A stretch of 64,000 nt of DNA from Alteromonas gracilis (GCF_002993325.1 NZ_PVNO01000002.1:248001-312000), one strand, 5' to 3'. Positions 53,226-63,807 are shown, counted from the stretch's first letter. The notes: generated by a model from the sequence alone, not told the origin. Numbers and translations are program-made.

Positions 53226-55448
53226 ATGAAGAAAACGTGGTTACACTCGATAAGCGCCTTATGCCTAAGCTTATCTGCTGTATTAGTTGGCTGCGACAAG
53301 CAGCAAGACGTTTCAGACGTTGCCCCTAAACAAGCAGAACCAGCGATAAGCGCTGTGTTAGAGCGAGTAACGCAAGGACAAGTAAAAAATATAACAACAA
53401 CTAAAGTGGCTGATGATGAGCCAGAATGGTTTGAAGTAAACGTCATTGATGGACAAGCAGAAGTGCTGGCAAATAGTCATACCGCACTAGCATATGGCGC
53501 TTATCAATACTTGCGAGAACAGGGCGCTTTGTCGGTAAGTTGGGAAGGGAAGCGCGTTGCGTTTCCTGATACATTTGAAGACTTTGACGGTGCAAAAACA
53601 ACAACCCCATTTGAGCAACGCACTTACCTGAATGTTTGTGCTTACGGCTATACAACACCTTGGTGGGGCTGGGAGCGTTGGGAGAAAGAAATAGACTGGA
53701 TGGCGCTTCACGGAGTAAACAATCCTGTTGCCATGGAAGGGCAAGAATTTGTATGGCAAGCATTATGGAAGGATTTCGACGTTACCGATAAAGAACTAGC
53801 CGATTACTTTTCTGGCCCAGCGTTCACGCCATGGCAACGCATGGGGAATATCGAAGGGCACGAGGGGCCTCTCCCGCAAAGTTGGATAAACAAAAAACAT
53901 CAACTGCAAAAACAAATCCTCAAGCGCATGAAAGCGTTGGGTATGCAGCCCGTTGTACCTGCGTTTAGTGGCTATGTACCTAAAGCGTTTGTTGAGCGTT
54001 TTCCCGACGCCAAGGTTTATGAAATGCCACGCTGGACTGGATTTGAAAATGCTACCTATTGGTTAGACCCCGCTGACCCCCTCTTTAAAACAGTGGCTAA
54101 GCGATTTATTGAGCTTTATACCGAAATTTATGGTGTACAGGACTATTACCTATCAGACGCATTTAACGAAATGCTACCGCCGGTTTCTGAAGAGAACCGA
54201 CACGCCGAGCTCGCATCCTATGGAAAACGCATCTACGAATCTATTGCACAGGTTGCACCTGATGCTGTGTGGGTAATGCAAGGATGGATGTTTGGCGCAG
54301 ACGAAGAATTCTGGGACCTCGCATCTATCGAAGCGTTCTTAAAAGATGTTCCCGATCAAAAAGCGATGATCCACGATATCGGAAATGACAGATATCACGT
54401 GTGGCAGCGAACGGAAGGTTTCAAAGGCAAGCCATGGGTGTTTGGCTTCATTCACAACTATGGAGGTTCAGATCCTGTTTATGCTGACTTCTCAGACTAT
54501 GTCGAGCAGCTAGATGTGGTGACAAACTCTGACAAAAAAGGCGAGCTAACCGGGTTTGGTGTATTTCCCGAGGGGATCCATAACAATTCTGTGGCGTATG
54601 AATTTCTGTTCGATTTGCCTTGGAACGCCAAGCCCGATATGAAAGAGTGGCTAGCAAATTATACTAAAGCGCGCTATGGAAAGACTTCACCCGAACTTAT
54701 CGCAGCATGGGAAAAGGTGATAAAAGGAGTGTTCTCTGTTAGCTATTGGAAAAGCCGCTGGTGGGAAGGCTCAGCTGGTGCGTACTTGCTGTTTAAGCGC
54801 CCAACAATCGACATTGTAAATTTTGATGAGCACCCGGGCAATTTAATGGCCTTAGACGATGGTATCTCACAGCTAATTGAGCTGGCACCGTTGATGGGTA
54901 ATGCGTACCTATATCAATACGATATTGTCGATTTTGTGAAGCATGCAGTGTCTTTACATGTTGACCTTATGCTGCAAGAGGTGGTTAACGCGTATTCATC
55001 AAAAGACTTCGAACGTGGCGACGAACTTATGGCCTCAATTGACGTTGCCATCACTAAGTTAGACAACTTGCTAGGGTTTCATCAAGAAAGCCTGCACACG
55101 TGGTTAAGTGACGCCTCAGCTTATGGTGAGACTGCGCAAGAGTCTGCTTATTACGTAAATAATGCGCGCTTGCAAGTAACGCAATGGGGTGGACCAAAGC
55201 TGAAAGATTATGCATCTAAAGCGTGGCAGGGTATGTACAAAGACTATTATTTGCCTCGCTGGAAAATGTACTTATCTGCGTACCGCATCGCCAAGGAAAC
55301 CCAAACGCCATTTGATGATGCCGCAATGCAAGAAGCGCTAATAAAATGGGAACGCGATTGGATAAATCGCACTGAAATTCCAACTCAATCTATCCCAGAA
55401 ACACCAATTGAGGATGCGGAAGTACTTATGAAGGCCATAACTCGGTAA
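53226..55448 (+). CDS. Alpha-N-acetylglucosaminidase (GH89, NAGLU-like) lipoprotein
   Basis: The 740-residue enzyme has a lipoprotein signal with lipobox LVGC (C23). It then follows the NAGLU plan: an N-terminal domain, a TIM-barrel region with RTYLNVCAYGYTTPWWGWERW and a C-terminal helical domain. The two catalytic glutamates of the family fit E315 in SDAFNEMLPP and E449 in FPEGIHNNS. GH89 enzymes release terminal alpha-linked GlcNAc, as in heparan sulfate or mucin-type glycans. It is exported and tethered, downstream of a NagR-controlled receptor. Confidence 0.95.
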   Translation: MKKTWLHSISALCLSLSAVLVGCDKQQDVSDVAPKQAEPAISAVLERVTQGQVKNITTTKVADDEPEWFEVNVIDGQAEVLANSHTALAYGAYQYLREQGALSVSWEGKRVAFPDTFEDFDGAKTTTPFEQRTYLNVCAYGYTTPWWGWERWEKEIDWMALHGVNNPVAMEGQEFVWQALWKDFDVTDKELADYFSGPAFTPWQRMGNIEGHEGPLPQSWINKKHQLQKQILKRMKALGMQPVVPAFSGYVPKAFVERFPDAKVYEMPRWTGFENATYWLDPADPLFKTVAKRFIELYTEIYGVQDYYLSDAFNEMLPPVSEENRHAELASYGKRIYESIAQVAPDAVWVMQGWMFGADEEFWDLASIEAFLKDVPDQKAMIHDIGNDRYHVWQRTEGFKGKPWVFGFIHNYGGSDPVYADFSDYVEQLDVVTNSDKKGELTGFGVFPEGIHNNSVAYEFLFDLPWNAKPDMKEWLANYTKARYGKTSPELIAAWEKVIKGVFSVSYWKSRWWEGSAGAYLLFKRPTIDIVNFDEHPGNLMALDDGISQLIELAPLMGNAYLYQYDIVDFVKHAVSLHVDLMLQEVVNAYSSKDFERGDELMASIDVAITKLDNLLGFHQESLHTWLSDASAYGETAQESAYYVNNARLQVTQWGGPKLKDYASKAWQGMYKDYYLPRWKMYLSAYRIAKETQTPFDDAAMQEALIKWERDWINRTEIPTQSIPETPIEDAEVLMKAITR

Positions 55449-55474
55449 TAAAAAGTAGTATAGTCACAGGTATT

Positions 55475-55509
55475 AAAAGCCCCGTTACTTATTGAGTACG
55501 GGGTTTTTA
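55475..55509 (+). terminator. Terminator after the GH89 gene
   Basis: AGCCCCG and CGGGGTTTTT enclose a further TACT/AGTA pairing. The structure lies about 27 nt after the GH89 stop and ends in a T-run. Confidence 0.85.
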
Positions 55510-55577
55510 CATTTGTATACCTAATCCAGATGCATTAATACATTTACTTTTTAAATGTATTGATAAAAATTTCCAAT

Positions 55578-55606
55578 TTGTTGCATAAACGTTAGCCCAC
55601 TATACT
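55578..55606 (+). promoter_or_regulatory. Likely gcvT promoter
   Basis: TTGTTG at 55578 and TATACT at 55601 are separated by 17 nt, 43 nt upstream of gcvT. No glycine riboswitch is recognisable in 55510-55648. Confidence 0.45.
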
Positions 55607-55648
55607 CATTTTCGTTTTCTACCTTTCAAATTAAAAAGAGTAAGTGGA

Positions 55649-56728
55649 ATGTCTAATACCACCGCCCTACACGCAAAGCACCTAGAAGCGGGTGCGAAGA
55701 TGGTCGATTTCTTCGGCTGGGATATGCCAATTAACTATGGTTCACAAATTGAAGAGCATCACGCTGTGCGTCAAGACGCTGGTATGTTTGATGTATCTCA
55801 CATGACCATTGTTGACGTAAAAGGCGCACAAGCCAAAGCGTATCTTCAGTATCTTTTAGCCAACGACGTGGCAAAACTAAAAGACAAAGGCAAAGCGCTT
55901 TACAGCGGCATGCTTAACGAAGAAGGCGGTGTTGTAGACGACCTTATCGTTTATCACTTCGACGAAACTAACTATCGCCTAGTGGTTAACTCAGCAACCC
56001 GCGAAAAAGACATGAACTGGTTAATGAGCAAAGCAGAAGGCTTTGACGTAACCATTACCGAGCGCCCTGAGTTTGCCATGATTGCGGTACAAGGCCCTAA
56101 CGCTAAAGAAAAAGCGGCAACGCTATTTAGTGCAGCGCAAAAAGAAGCAGTAGCAGGTATGAAGCCATTTTTTGGCGTACAAGCTGAAGACTTGTTCATC
56201 GCAACCACGGGCTACACCGGTGAAGCGGGCTACGAAATTATGGTGCCAGCTGAGCAAGCACAAAGCTTCTGGCAAGCACTACTAGACGCGGGCGTTAAGC
56301 CATGCGGCTTGGGTGCGCGCGACACCCTTCGCCTAGAAGCAGGTATGAACCTGTACGGCCAAGATATGGATGAAACCGTATCGCCACTAGCCGCTAACAT
56401 GGGCTGGACAATTTCATGGGAACCGGCAGAACGCGACTTTGTAGGGCGTAAAGCACTAGAAGCGCAGCGCGAAGCGGGTACTGACAAGCTAGTAGGCTTG
56501 GTGATGACTGAAAAAGGCGTGCTGCGTCACGGTCTTAAAGTGAAAACAGAAAGCGGCGAAGGCGTTATTACTTCAGGTACGTTCTCTCCAACACTAGGTC
56601 ACTCAATTGCTATGGCACGAGTACCACGTGATGTTGGTGAAACAGTAGAAGTGGAAATGCGCAAAAAGTGGGTTACAGTAAAAGTGGTTAAGCCCTCCTT
56701 TGTACGCAATGGAAAAAGTGTTTTATAA
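55649..56728 (+). CDS. gcvT: Aminomethyltransferase, glycine cleavage T protein
   Basis: The 359-residue protein transfers the methylene group from aminomethyl-lipoyl GcvH to tetrahydrofolate and releases ammonia. It has the N-terminal [25 protein letters not shown] and the [15 protein letters not shown] motif, with a C-terminal barrel ([17 protein letters not shown]). It is the first gene of gcvTHP and is followed by gcvH after 51 nt. Confidence 0.96.
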   Translation: MSNTTALHAKHLEAGAKMVDFFGWDMPINYGSQIEEHHAVRQDAGMFDVSHMTIVDVKGAQAKAYLQYLLANDVAKLKDKGKALYSGMLNEEGGVVDDLIVYHFDETNYRLVVNSATREKDMNWLMSKAEGFDVTITERPEFAMIAVQGPNAKEKAATLFSAAQKEAVAGMKPFFGVQAEDLFIATTGYTGEAGYEIMVPAEQAQSFWQALLDAGVKPCGLGARDTLRLEAGMNLYGQDMDETVSPLAANMGWTISWEPAERDFVGRKALEAQREAGTDKLVGLVMTEKGVLRHGLKVKTESGEGVITSGTFSPTLGHSIAMARVPRDVGETVEVEMRKKWVTVKVVKPSFVRNGKSVL

Positions 56729-56779
56729 GGCCAATAGCTACTAGGCCCCAAAAGTTAACAGAGAATAACAGGAACGATT

Positions 56780-57169
56780 ATGAGCAACATCCCAACTGAT
56801 TTACGCTATGCCGCTACGCACGAATGGGTTCGCCCTGATGGTGACGGTGTTTTCACTGTAGGTATTTCTGAACACGCACAAGGCTTACTTGGCGACATGG
56901 TTTTCGTTGATTTGCCAGATGTTGGCGATGCGGTAAGCACTGGCGACGACATCTGTGTTGCTGAGTCAGTAAAAGCAGCGTCTGACGTTTACGCACCAAT
57001 TTCAGGTGAAATTGTAGCGATTAACGAAGACCTAGAAGACTCACCAGAACTAGTTAACACTGACCCATATGGCGACGGTTGGCTATTTAAAATTAAAGCT
57101 GATGATGCAGAAGAAGTAGAAGGTCTACTTGATGCAGAAGGCTACGAAAACAGCATTGACGAAGAGTAA
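56780..57169 (+). CDS. gcvH: Glycine cleavage H protein
   Basis: The 129-residue lipoyl carrier shuttles the aminomethyl group between GcvP, GcvT and Lpd. The lipoylated lysine is K65 in [13 protein letters not shown]. The [13 protein letters not shown] segment and acidic surface are typical, and the length matches E. coli GcvH (129). Confidence 0.97.
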   Translation: MSNIPTDLRYAATHEWVRPDGDGVFTVGISEHAQGLLGDMVFVDLPDVGDAVSTGDDICVAESVKAASDVYAPISGEIVAINEDLEDSPELVNTDPYGDGWLFKIKADDAEEVEGLLDAEGYENSIDEE

Positions 57170-57201
57170 TTCGTAACGCTGTTTTGATAGATACATCGTT
57201 T

Positions 57202-57237
57202 AAAAAGGGGCATGAAGATAATTCAGCCCCTTTTTAA
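57202..57237 (+). terminator. Terminator-like hairpin between gcvH and gcvP
   Basis: AAAAAGGGGC (57202-57211) and GCCCCTTTTT pair perfectly over 10 bp around a 14-nt loop. The 3' T-run and GC base fit a rho-independent terminator, inside what is normally one operon. Confidence 0.8.
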
Positions 57238-57290
57238 CTTAAAGATTTAACGCGCCCTTGCGGCAACCATTACGAGTGCTTAACAACGTT

Positions 57291-60200
57291 ATGTCGAATA
57301 CTTCCCCTACATTGGCTCAACTAGAGCAAAAAGATACATTTATCCGCCGTCACATTGGCCCGGGTAAAGGCGAAATTGAAGAAATGCTGTCTGCGATTGG
57401 TGCAAGCTCACTTGACGATTTAATTGAGCAAACGGTACCAGCAGGTATTGCGCTACCAGAGCCACTAAAATGTGGTGAAGGGGCGACAGAAGTTGAAGCA
57501 TTAAGTGAACTTAAAGCCGTTGCACAAAAGAACAAAATTAACCGTTCTTTCATTGGTATGGGTTACTACGATACGCACGTACCTAACGTTATTCTTCGCA
57601 ACGTGCTAGAAAATCCAGGTTGGTATACTGCGTACACGCCGTACCAGCCAGAAATTGCACAAGGCCGTTTGGAAGCCATTCTTAACTTCCAACAAGTAAC
57701 TATTGATCTAACAGGCCTAGAGCTAGCGTCGGCGTCATTACTTGATGAAGGTACGGCTGCAGCAGAAGCAATGGGCCTTGCCAAGCGTGTGTCTAAGAAC
57801 AAAAAAGCGAATGCGTTCTTTATCGCTAACGACGTTCACCCCCAAACGGTTGACGTGGTAGAAACCCGCGCAGAAATGTTCGGTTTTGAAATCATCAAGG
57901 GCGCGGCAGAAGAGGCAGCACAGCACGACGTATTTGGTGCGCTACTTCAATACCCAACTTCTACCGGCGAAGTAAAAGATATCAGCGACATCATTGCTGC
58001 GGTACAAGCGAACAAAGGCATTGTGGCAGTAGCCGCTGACCTAATGAGCTTGATAATGCTTAAGTCGCCAGGCGAGCTTGGTGCAGACGTTGCCTTGGGT
58101 AGTGCACAGCGCTTTGGCGTGCCTATGGGCTACGGTGGTCCGCACGCGGCATTCTTTGCAACACGCGACAGCTACAAGCGTTCACTACCTGGCCGTATTA
58201 TCGGCGTAAGTAAAGACAGCCGCGGACGCCCAGCGCTTCGCATGGCGCTGCAAACTCGTGAACAACACATTCGCCGTGAAAAAGCGAACTCAAACATTTG
58301 TACAGCGCAGGTGCTGCTAGCCAACATGGCAAGCTTCTACGCGGTATACCACGGCCCACAAGGTCTAAAAACCATTGCCGAGCGCATTCACCGCTTCGCC
58401 GACATTCTTGCCACTGGTTTAACCCAGAAAGGCGCAGAGAAAGGTGTAGCTCTTAAGCACAGCACGTACTTCGACACGCTAACCGTAATGGTTAACAACA
58501 AAGAAGACGTACTTGCAAGCGCATACGCTAAAGGCATGAACTTACGTGCAGACCTTGACGGTGCGGTAGGTGTGTCGCTTGATGAAACTACGACACGTGA
58601 AGACATTGTTGCGCTATTCGACGTGCTGCTTGGTGAAGAGCATGGCCTTACTGTTGAAGGTTTAGACGCAGAAGTTACTACACAAGCTGTTAAGTCTATC
58701 CCTGACGATCTTGTACGTACCAGCGATTTCCTAACACACGAAGTATTTAACAAGTATCACTCTGAAACAGAGATGCTTCGTTATATCAAGAGCCTTGAAA
58801 ACAAAGACTTGGCGCTTAACCACTCAATGATTTCATTGGGCTCGTGCACCATGAAGCTAAACGCAACGGCTGAAATGATCCCAGTAACATGGGCAGAGTT
58901 CGGTCAGCTTCACCCGTTTGCACCACTAGACCAAGCTGCGGGCTATCAAGAAATGATTGCCGAGCTTAGCGAGTGGCTAATTAACGTAACCGGTTACGAT
59001 GCCCTTTCAATGCAGCCTAATTCAGGTGCGCAAGGTGAATACGCAGGCCTATTGGCTATCCAGCGTTATCACGAAAGCCGCGGCGAAGGTCACAGAAACG
59101 TGTGCCTAATTCCAAGCTCTGCCCACGGTACTAACCCTGCGTCTGCGCAAATGGTTAGCCTTAAAGTGGTAGTAGTAGCCTGTGATAGCAAAGGTAACGT
59201 AGATCTTGACGATCTTCGCAAGAAAGCAGAAGAAGTGGGTGACAACTTATCGTGCGCCATGATCACATACCCGTCTACCCACGGTGTATATGAAGAAACC
59301 GTGCGCGAGATTTGTGACATCGTTCACCAATACGGCGGTCAGGTTTACATGGACGGCGCGAACATGAACGCGCAGGTGGGCATTACGTCACCGGGCTTTA
59401 TTGGCTCAGACGTATCGCACCTTAACCTACACAAAACCTTCTGTATTCCACACGGTGGTGGTGGCCCAGGTATGGGGCCAATTGGTGTTAAGTCGCACCT
59501 TGCGCCTTTCCTACCAAACCACACGGTTATTAACGTAGAAACGGCGGGTAAAGACTGTGGTGCGGTATCGGCAGCACCATGGGGCAGTGCCTCTATTCTG
59601 CCTATTAGCTACATGTACATCAAAATGATGGGCAGCGCTGGCCTTCGCCGCGCAACCGAAGTTGCTATTCTTAACGCTAACTATGTGGCTAAGAAGCTAG
59701 AGGGGCACTACAAGGTACTTTATAAAGGTAACAACGACCGCGTAGCGCACGAATGTATTGTAGACCTGCGCCCGCTTAAAGAAGCAAGCGGTGTAACCGA
59801 AGTAGACATTGCGAAGCGCCTAAACGACTATGGCTTCCATGCGCCAACCATGAGCTTCCCAGTAGCGGGTACGCTTATGATTGAGCCAACAGAATCAGAA
59901 GCAAAGTACGAGCTAGACCGTTTCATTAACGCCATGATTAGCATTCGCCAAGAAATAGCGAAAGTAGAAAGCGGCGAGTGGGATGCCACAGACAATCCTC
60001 TACACAATGCTCCGCACACGCTAGCGGATATCTGTGACAGCGACTGGAACCGCAGCTACGACCGCATGCTAGCGGCGTACCCAGCACCAGAAGTACACAG
60101 AAACAAATTCTGGCCAACGGTAAACCGTATTGATGACGTTTATGGCGACCGCAACCTAATTTGTTCTTGCCCTAGCATTGAGAGCTATGTTGAGGAGTAG
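57291..60200 (+). CDS. gcvP: Glycine dehydrogenase (decarboxylating), P protein
   Basis: The 969-residue PLP enzyme decarboxylates glycine and passes aminomethyl to GcvH. It is the long single-chain form. The PLP lysine is K715 in [19 protein letters not shown], and [15 protein letters not shown] and [12 protein letters not shown] lie upstream. The ATG at 57291 is preferred over an in-frame TTG at 57258 because homology begins about [20 protein letters not shown]. The Shine-Dalgarno is weak. It lies behind the hairpin at 57202. Confidence 0.96.
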   Translation: MSNTSPTLAQLEQKDTFIRRHIGPGKGEIEEMLSAIGASSLDDLIEQTVPAGIALPEPLKCGEGATEVEALSELKAVAQKNKINRSFIGMGYYDTHVPNVILRNVLENPGWYTAYTPYQPEIAQGRLEAILNFQQVTIDLTGLELASASLLDEGTAAAEAMGLAKRVSKNKKANAFFIANDVHPQTVDVVETRAEMFGFEIIKGAAEEAAQHDVFGALLQYPTSTGEVKDISDIIAAVQANKGIVAVAADLMSLIMLKSPGELGADVALGSAQRFGVPMGYGGPHAAFFATRDSYKRSLPGRIIGVSKDSRGRPALRMALQTREQHIRREKANSNICTAQVLLANMASFYAVYHGPQGLKTIAERIHRFADILATGLTQKGAEKGVALKHSTYFDTLTVMVNNKEDVLASAYAKGMNLRADLDGAVGVSLDETTTREDIVALFDVLLGEEHGLTVEGLDAEVTTQAVKSIPDDLVRTSDFLTHEVFNKYHSETEMLRYIKSLENKDLALNHSMISLGSCTMKLNATAEMIPVTWAEFGQLHPFAPLDQAAGYQEMIAELSEWLINVTGYDALSMQPNSGAQGEYAGLLAIQRYHESRGEGHRNVCLIPSSAHGTNPASAQMVSLKVVVVACDSKGNVDLDDLRKKAEEVGDNLSCAMITYPSTHGVYEETVREICDIVHQYGGQVYMDGANMNAQVGITSPGFIGSDVSHLNLHKTFCIPHGGGGPGMGPIGVKSHLAPFLPNHTVINVETAGKDCGAVSAAPWGSASILPISYMYIKMMGSAGLRRATEVAILNANYVAKKLEGHYKVLYKGNNDRVAHECIVDLRPLKEASGVTEVDIAKRLNDYGFHAPTMSFPVAGTLMIEPTESEAKYELDRFINAMISIRQEIAKVESGEWDATDNPLHNAPHTLADICDSDWNRSYDRMLAAYPAPEVHRNKFWPTVNRIDDVYGDRNLICSCPSIESYVEE

Positions 60201-60240
60201 GTTGGTTTAGCAGCGTTGCTGTTAAAGCTTTATTGATTTG

Positions 60241-60270
60241 AAAGGCGAACCGAGAGGTTCGCCTTTTTTG
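60241..60270 (+). terminator. Terminator after gcvP
   Basis: AAAGGCGAACC and GGTTCGCCTTTTTT form an 11-bp-class stem with a GAGA loop, 40 nt after the gcvP stop. Confidence 0.95.
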
Positions 60271-60278
60271 TTTTCCTA

Positions 60279-60572
60279 GCTCTAGGATTTAAACGGTTAC
60301 TTTTAGAGCGGGGTGATTCTCCTTCTATTGAATCTTGGGGGGCCGCTTTAGACCTTGAGTTCAATCAGTGGGCGCAACACATCGGTTAAACTCCGGTCCT
60401 GGTCTCAGATTTCTATATTGTTGATTTTATAAAGAAAATCACGTTCGTAGTGGGTAAAGTCGCTATTACAGAGGGATGAGCCTTAGAAATCTCAGACGAG
60501 CAACTTAAGCAGAGTAATGATGCTTCGTTTTGGAAAGCGAAATATCGACCTTATAAGCGGGTGAGTATTTAA
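60279..60572 (+). pseudogene. Degraded reading frame of unknown origin
   Basis: One frame reads protein-like sequence through 60572 with in-frame stops at 60387 and 60477. Recognisable stretches are ERGDSPSIESWGAALDLEF, SDFYIVDFIKK and SDEQLKQSNDASFW. I do not recognise a family. A short part resembles sequence at 63744, in front of the IS30-type gene. The remaining gap to 60792 is AT-rich and includes the promoter region of the following gene. Confidence 0.3.
60344..60380 (+). repeat. Copy 1 of a segment shared with the IS30 leader
   Basis: CTTGAGTTCAAT, then GTG and GCAAC, agree with 63744-63780. In total 28 of 37 positions are identical without gaps, and the copies are exactly 3400 bp apart. 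It may be an old IS30-family end. Confidence 0.45.
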
Positions 60573-60792
60573 AGCCTAATTAACTTCAACAATCCAACTC
60601 ATAGAAAATATGCTCCTTACAAAAGGGGAGCCCCAACTTTAGTATTAATTATTATTAATGTTCAATGAAGTGTACGCAGTGGTAACATCTGATTAACATT
60701 TGTTTAGCAAGTTGCAAATGCCTACGATAAATAAACGACTTTTCTCAAGCTTAAGTTAACGATTGAAGGTCTTGATCTGAAACGGAGAATTT

Positions 60793-63114
60793 ATGACAAA
60801 AAGCAACCATGCAGAACAAATAGAGACGATTAACTCCTCGCAGAAACATGATCAATCCGGTAGTGATGACGAACACATTGTCGAGTTAGAAAATACCGGA
60901 CGAAGAAAGTTTATTGGTTACATACTTAAGGGTTCGAGTTTTGCTGTTGCGTTACATATAACTAGCGGAGCTATACGTCCTCAGGATGCCAACGCCCAGT
61001 TGTTAGGTATACCGGAACTTGCAGATGAACTGGATTTAACAGATCTGTTGCTTATCTCCGGTGACCCTTTCTACTACGATTATTTAATTAAGATAACGAG
61101 TGATAACCGTGTCCGTTTTGAGCTTCCAAGAATGGAAGTAGGGCAAGGTATATTAACTGCTGCAATGATGATTCTTGCCGAAGAGCTGGACGTTGAAATG
61201 TCCTCGATTGATGCGACTTTATCTCCGGCAGAAATCAGACGAGCGACTGGTCAAATTACAGGGGGCTCTCACGCCGTAACCTCTCTTTGGGATCCGTTGC
61301 GCAAGGTCGCGGCAGCGCTGTTATATAAGATAAAATTGTCAGCAGCAGTGCATTTCGGGATTTCTGTGAACGACATTAGCACAGAAAATGGCTTTGCAAT
61401 TGATAACGATGGCAGCCGCATTGCTTACTCTGAGCTCACCGCAGGTGTTGAGGGACGCAACGATGCAGCTCGACTGGCAAAGCCTAAAGACCCGTCTCAA
61501 TACAAAATTATCGGTACGCCGCAAAAGCGGGCTGACGCGCGCGATATTGTTACCGGCAAACTAGATTTCGCGATGGATCTCGACATACCAGACGCGATGC
61601 CCACCGTGGTCGCTAGGCCACCCAGCTTAGGTGGTTGCGTGATCACGTTTGACGATTCTGAGGCAATAGGCCTGCCCGGTGTCCTTGCCATAAAAGAAGT
61701 TCCGTTGGATGTTGATGCAAATTCCTCTGGCGTGGCCGTTGTTGCGCGTTCCTTTGGCGAAGCTTTTCGGGCGCGTGATGCACTTAATATTACATGGAGT
61801 GTGGGTGCTGCCGAACATTTATCTGACGCCGAGGTCATTGAGCAGTTACGTGCGATAAACCTGCCAACCTTACCTAAAATCCCTCTGGCTACCGATTCGG
61901 TTGGCGGCGAGTTCATCTTTCCTTATTTGGCGCATGCCCCTATGGAAACCATGACAGCAGTTGCCGATGCAACCGGCTCAAAGATCAGGGTATGGACTGG
62001 CGCCAAGACGCCACTTGCAGCACAAGCCAAAATTGCGCGTGACCTTGGAGTCTTACCCACTGACGTCGAGGTGAATGTAATTCAGAGCGGCGGCTCATTT
62101 GGCCGTCGCTTATTTTTTGATGCAGCAGTTGAAGGCGCCCGTATTTCACAAATGGTAAACCGACCCATCAAACTTATGTTTACTCGACAGGACGACACAA
62201 AGTTTGGCCGCGCACGACCGCTCAGCTTGCATAACGTAAAAGCGACTTACACTAGAGGTTTTTTAATCGGCAAAAAAGTGTTGTCGTTTGACCACCGCGC
62301 TGCGACCGCTGAACTGGATCTCGAACATGGCTTTGGCGACGGTATTACTGCATTGGGAGGAGAATTAGCGCCCGCTGCTTTCAGCCAGACAATCTGGCAT
62401 TCAACGCAACTAGTGCAATATAAGTTTGGTGTAACTTCTTTGCTGCTAAACGAAAAAAAATTCGTTGTGCCAACCTCCTCTTGGCGCGGCATCTACTCCG
62501 GCACAGCTGCCGTCGCAAACGAGATAGTTGTTGACGAATTGGCACGCGCAATGAACAAGGATGAATACCAGTTCAGGTTACAAATGCTTGATGATGAGCG
62601 CTCCAAAGCTGTTCTGCGGAAAGTTTCTCAAGAGGGCAACTGGGGAAGGAGTATGGAAAAAGGACGTGCCCAGGGCCTCGGGTTGCATAAAGAGTATAAG
62701 TCTCGAGCTGCCGTGCTTGTTGAATTACAAACGTTCAAAGATCCGGAGAAAGAAAGTAAAGTCACCAAGATTGTTGTCGCGCTGGATGTGAACCGAGTAT
62801 TGAATCCAACCGGCCTTGAGGCGCAAGTTATCGGTGCGGCAACCGATGCCATTACCTACATGATTCGCACCAGTTTACATCTCGACAATGGCGCAATACG
62901 CGAGAGCAGTTACGGTGATTTTGAAATTGCTCGAATGCGCAACACGCCACCGGATATTGAAGTGCATTTTATGCCGCCTAACGGAGAAACACCGGGAGGT
63001 GCAGGCGAGTTGGTAGTGCCTGCGGCGGCAGCGGCGATAGCCAACGCATTTGCCAGGGCGACGGGAATAGCACCACGTCGTTTTCCACTTCGTGACTTCT
63101 ATCCAGAGGGTTAA
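60793..63114 (+). CDS. Molybdenum hydroxylase large subunit (IorB/aldehyde-dehydrogenase type), Tat-exported
   Basis: The 773-residue protein has a twin-arginine signal (GRRKFIGYILKGSSFAVAL) behind a 35-residue polar N-terminus. It continues as a xanthine-oxidase-type molybdopterin subunit (RFELPRMEVGQGILTAAMMILAEEL, QSGGSFGRRLFFDAAVEGA, PGGAGELVVPAAAAAIANA). It resembles the beta subunit of isoquinoline 1-oxidoreductase, a periplasmic hydroxylase of aromatic or aldehyde substrates. GGAG lies 6 nt before the ATG. The Fe-S subunit gene follows after 3 nt. No cytochrome partner is visible in the window. Confidence 0.88.
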   Translation: MTKSNHAEQIETINSSQKHDQSGSDDEHIVELENTGRRKFIGYILKGSSFAVALHITSGAIRPQDANAQLLGIPELADELDLTDLLLISGDPFYYDYLIKITSDNRVRFELPRMEVGQGILTAAMMILAEELDVEMSSIDATLSPAEIRRATGQITGGSHAVTSLWDPLRKVAAALLYKIKLSAAVHFGISVNDISTENGFAIDNDGSRIAYSELTAGVEGRNDAARLAKPKDPSQYKIIGTPQKRADARDIVTGKLDFAMDLDIPDAMPTVVARPPSLGGCVITFDDSEAIGLPGVLAIKEVPLDVDANSSGVAVVARSFGEAFRARDALNITWSVGAAEHLSDAEVIEQLRAINLPTLPKIPLATDSVGGEFIFPYLAHAPMETMTAVADATGSKIRVWTGAKTPLAAQAKIARDLGVLPTDVEVNVIQSGGSFGRRLFFDAAVEGARISQMVNRPIKLMFTRQDDTKFGRARPLSLHNVKATYTRGFLIGKKVLSFDHRAATAELDLEHGFGDGITALGGELAPAAFSQTIWHSTQLVQYKFGVTSLLLNEKKFVVPTSSWRGIYSGTAAVANEIVVDELARAMNKDEYQFRLQMLDDERSKAVLRKVSQEGNWGRSMEKGRAQGLGLHKEYKSRAAVLVELQTFKDPEKESKVTKIVVALDVNRVLNPTGLEAQVIGAATDAITYMIRTSLHLDNGAIRESSYGDFEIARMRNTPPDIEVHFMPPNGETPGGAGELVVPAAAAAIANAFARATGIAPRRFPLRDFYPEG

Positions 63115-63117
63115 TTC

Positions 63118-63591
63118 ATGCCACAAATTACATTTAATGTTAACAATAACCCGGTTTCTATCGACGCTGAAAACGATGATGAGCTCCTGTATCTCTTGCG
63201 TGATCGACTTGGTATTACTGGCCCAAAATATGGGTGCGGTGTTGGCGTGTGTGGCGCTTGCACTATCTTTAAAGACGGGGAGCTAGTCCGCCCATGCATT
63301 GTTCCGATGGAAGAAGTGGAGGGTGCATCGCTAACCACTATTGAAGGACTTGCGGTCGATGATATTCTGCATCCGGTGCAAGAAGCATGGATAAACGAAG
63401 ATGTCGCTCAGTGTGGGTTCTGTCAGGCGGGACAAATTTTAACCGCCGTCAAACTCTTGGAGTCTAATCCCAATCCCAACGATAATGACATTGATGAAGC
63501 TATGAGCGACAACATCTGTCGCTGTGGCACCTATCATAGGATTCGAAAAGCCATTAAACATGCTGCAGCTTTGATTCAGCAGACGACATAA
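63118..63591 (+). CDS. (2Fe-2S) small subunit of the molybdenum hydroxylase (IorA type)
   Basis: The 157-residue protein carries both Fe-S clusters of the xanthine-oxidase family: a plant-ferredoxin cluster in KYGCGVGVCGACTIF with a fourth cysteine in VRPC, and a second in QCGFCQAGQI with CRCGTY. It passes electrons from the Mo cofactor. It has no signal peptide and is probably exported together with the large subunit by its Tat signal. The product ends before an IS30-type leader. Confidence 0.92.
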   Translation: MPQITFNVNNNPVSIDAENDDELLYLLRDRLGITGPKYGCGVGVCGACTIFKDGELVRPCIVPMEEVEGASLTTIEGLAVDDILHPVQEAWINEDVAQCGFCQAGQILTAVKLLESNPNPNDNDIDEAMSDNICRCGTYHRIRKAIKHAAALIQQTT

Positions 63592-63807
63592 GAGGTTAAT
63601 TTTCGAGAAAACGGGTTGGTCTGAGAAGAACATCTTAATTTGCATAAGCTCAGAACTAACCTGAATATTTCGCCTACAGGGTTGGTAGTCTTGTAGACTG
63701 CTTAAAGCGAGTTGCTGGATTTCACTACTTTTAATTGGAGAGCAGCTTTACGTCTTGAGTTCAATTGGTGAGTGCAACGCTATCCTTATTAAAGGAGGAA
63801 TGTTGCC
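63592..63807. other. Gap between the small subunit gene and the IS30 transposase
   Basis: No gene is seen. The segment 63744-63780 is the second copy of the 37-bp sequence at 60344 and is a candidate left end of the insertion sequence. AAAGGAGG at about 63791 is the ribosome binding site of the transposase. Confidence 0.5.

Noticed and set aside
55510..55648. Glycine riboswitch in front of gcvT
   Set aside because: The leader is short and AT-rich and shows none of the conserved aptamer elements.
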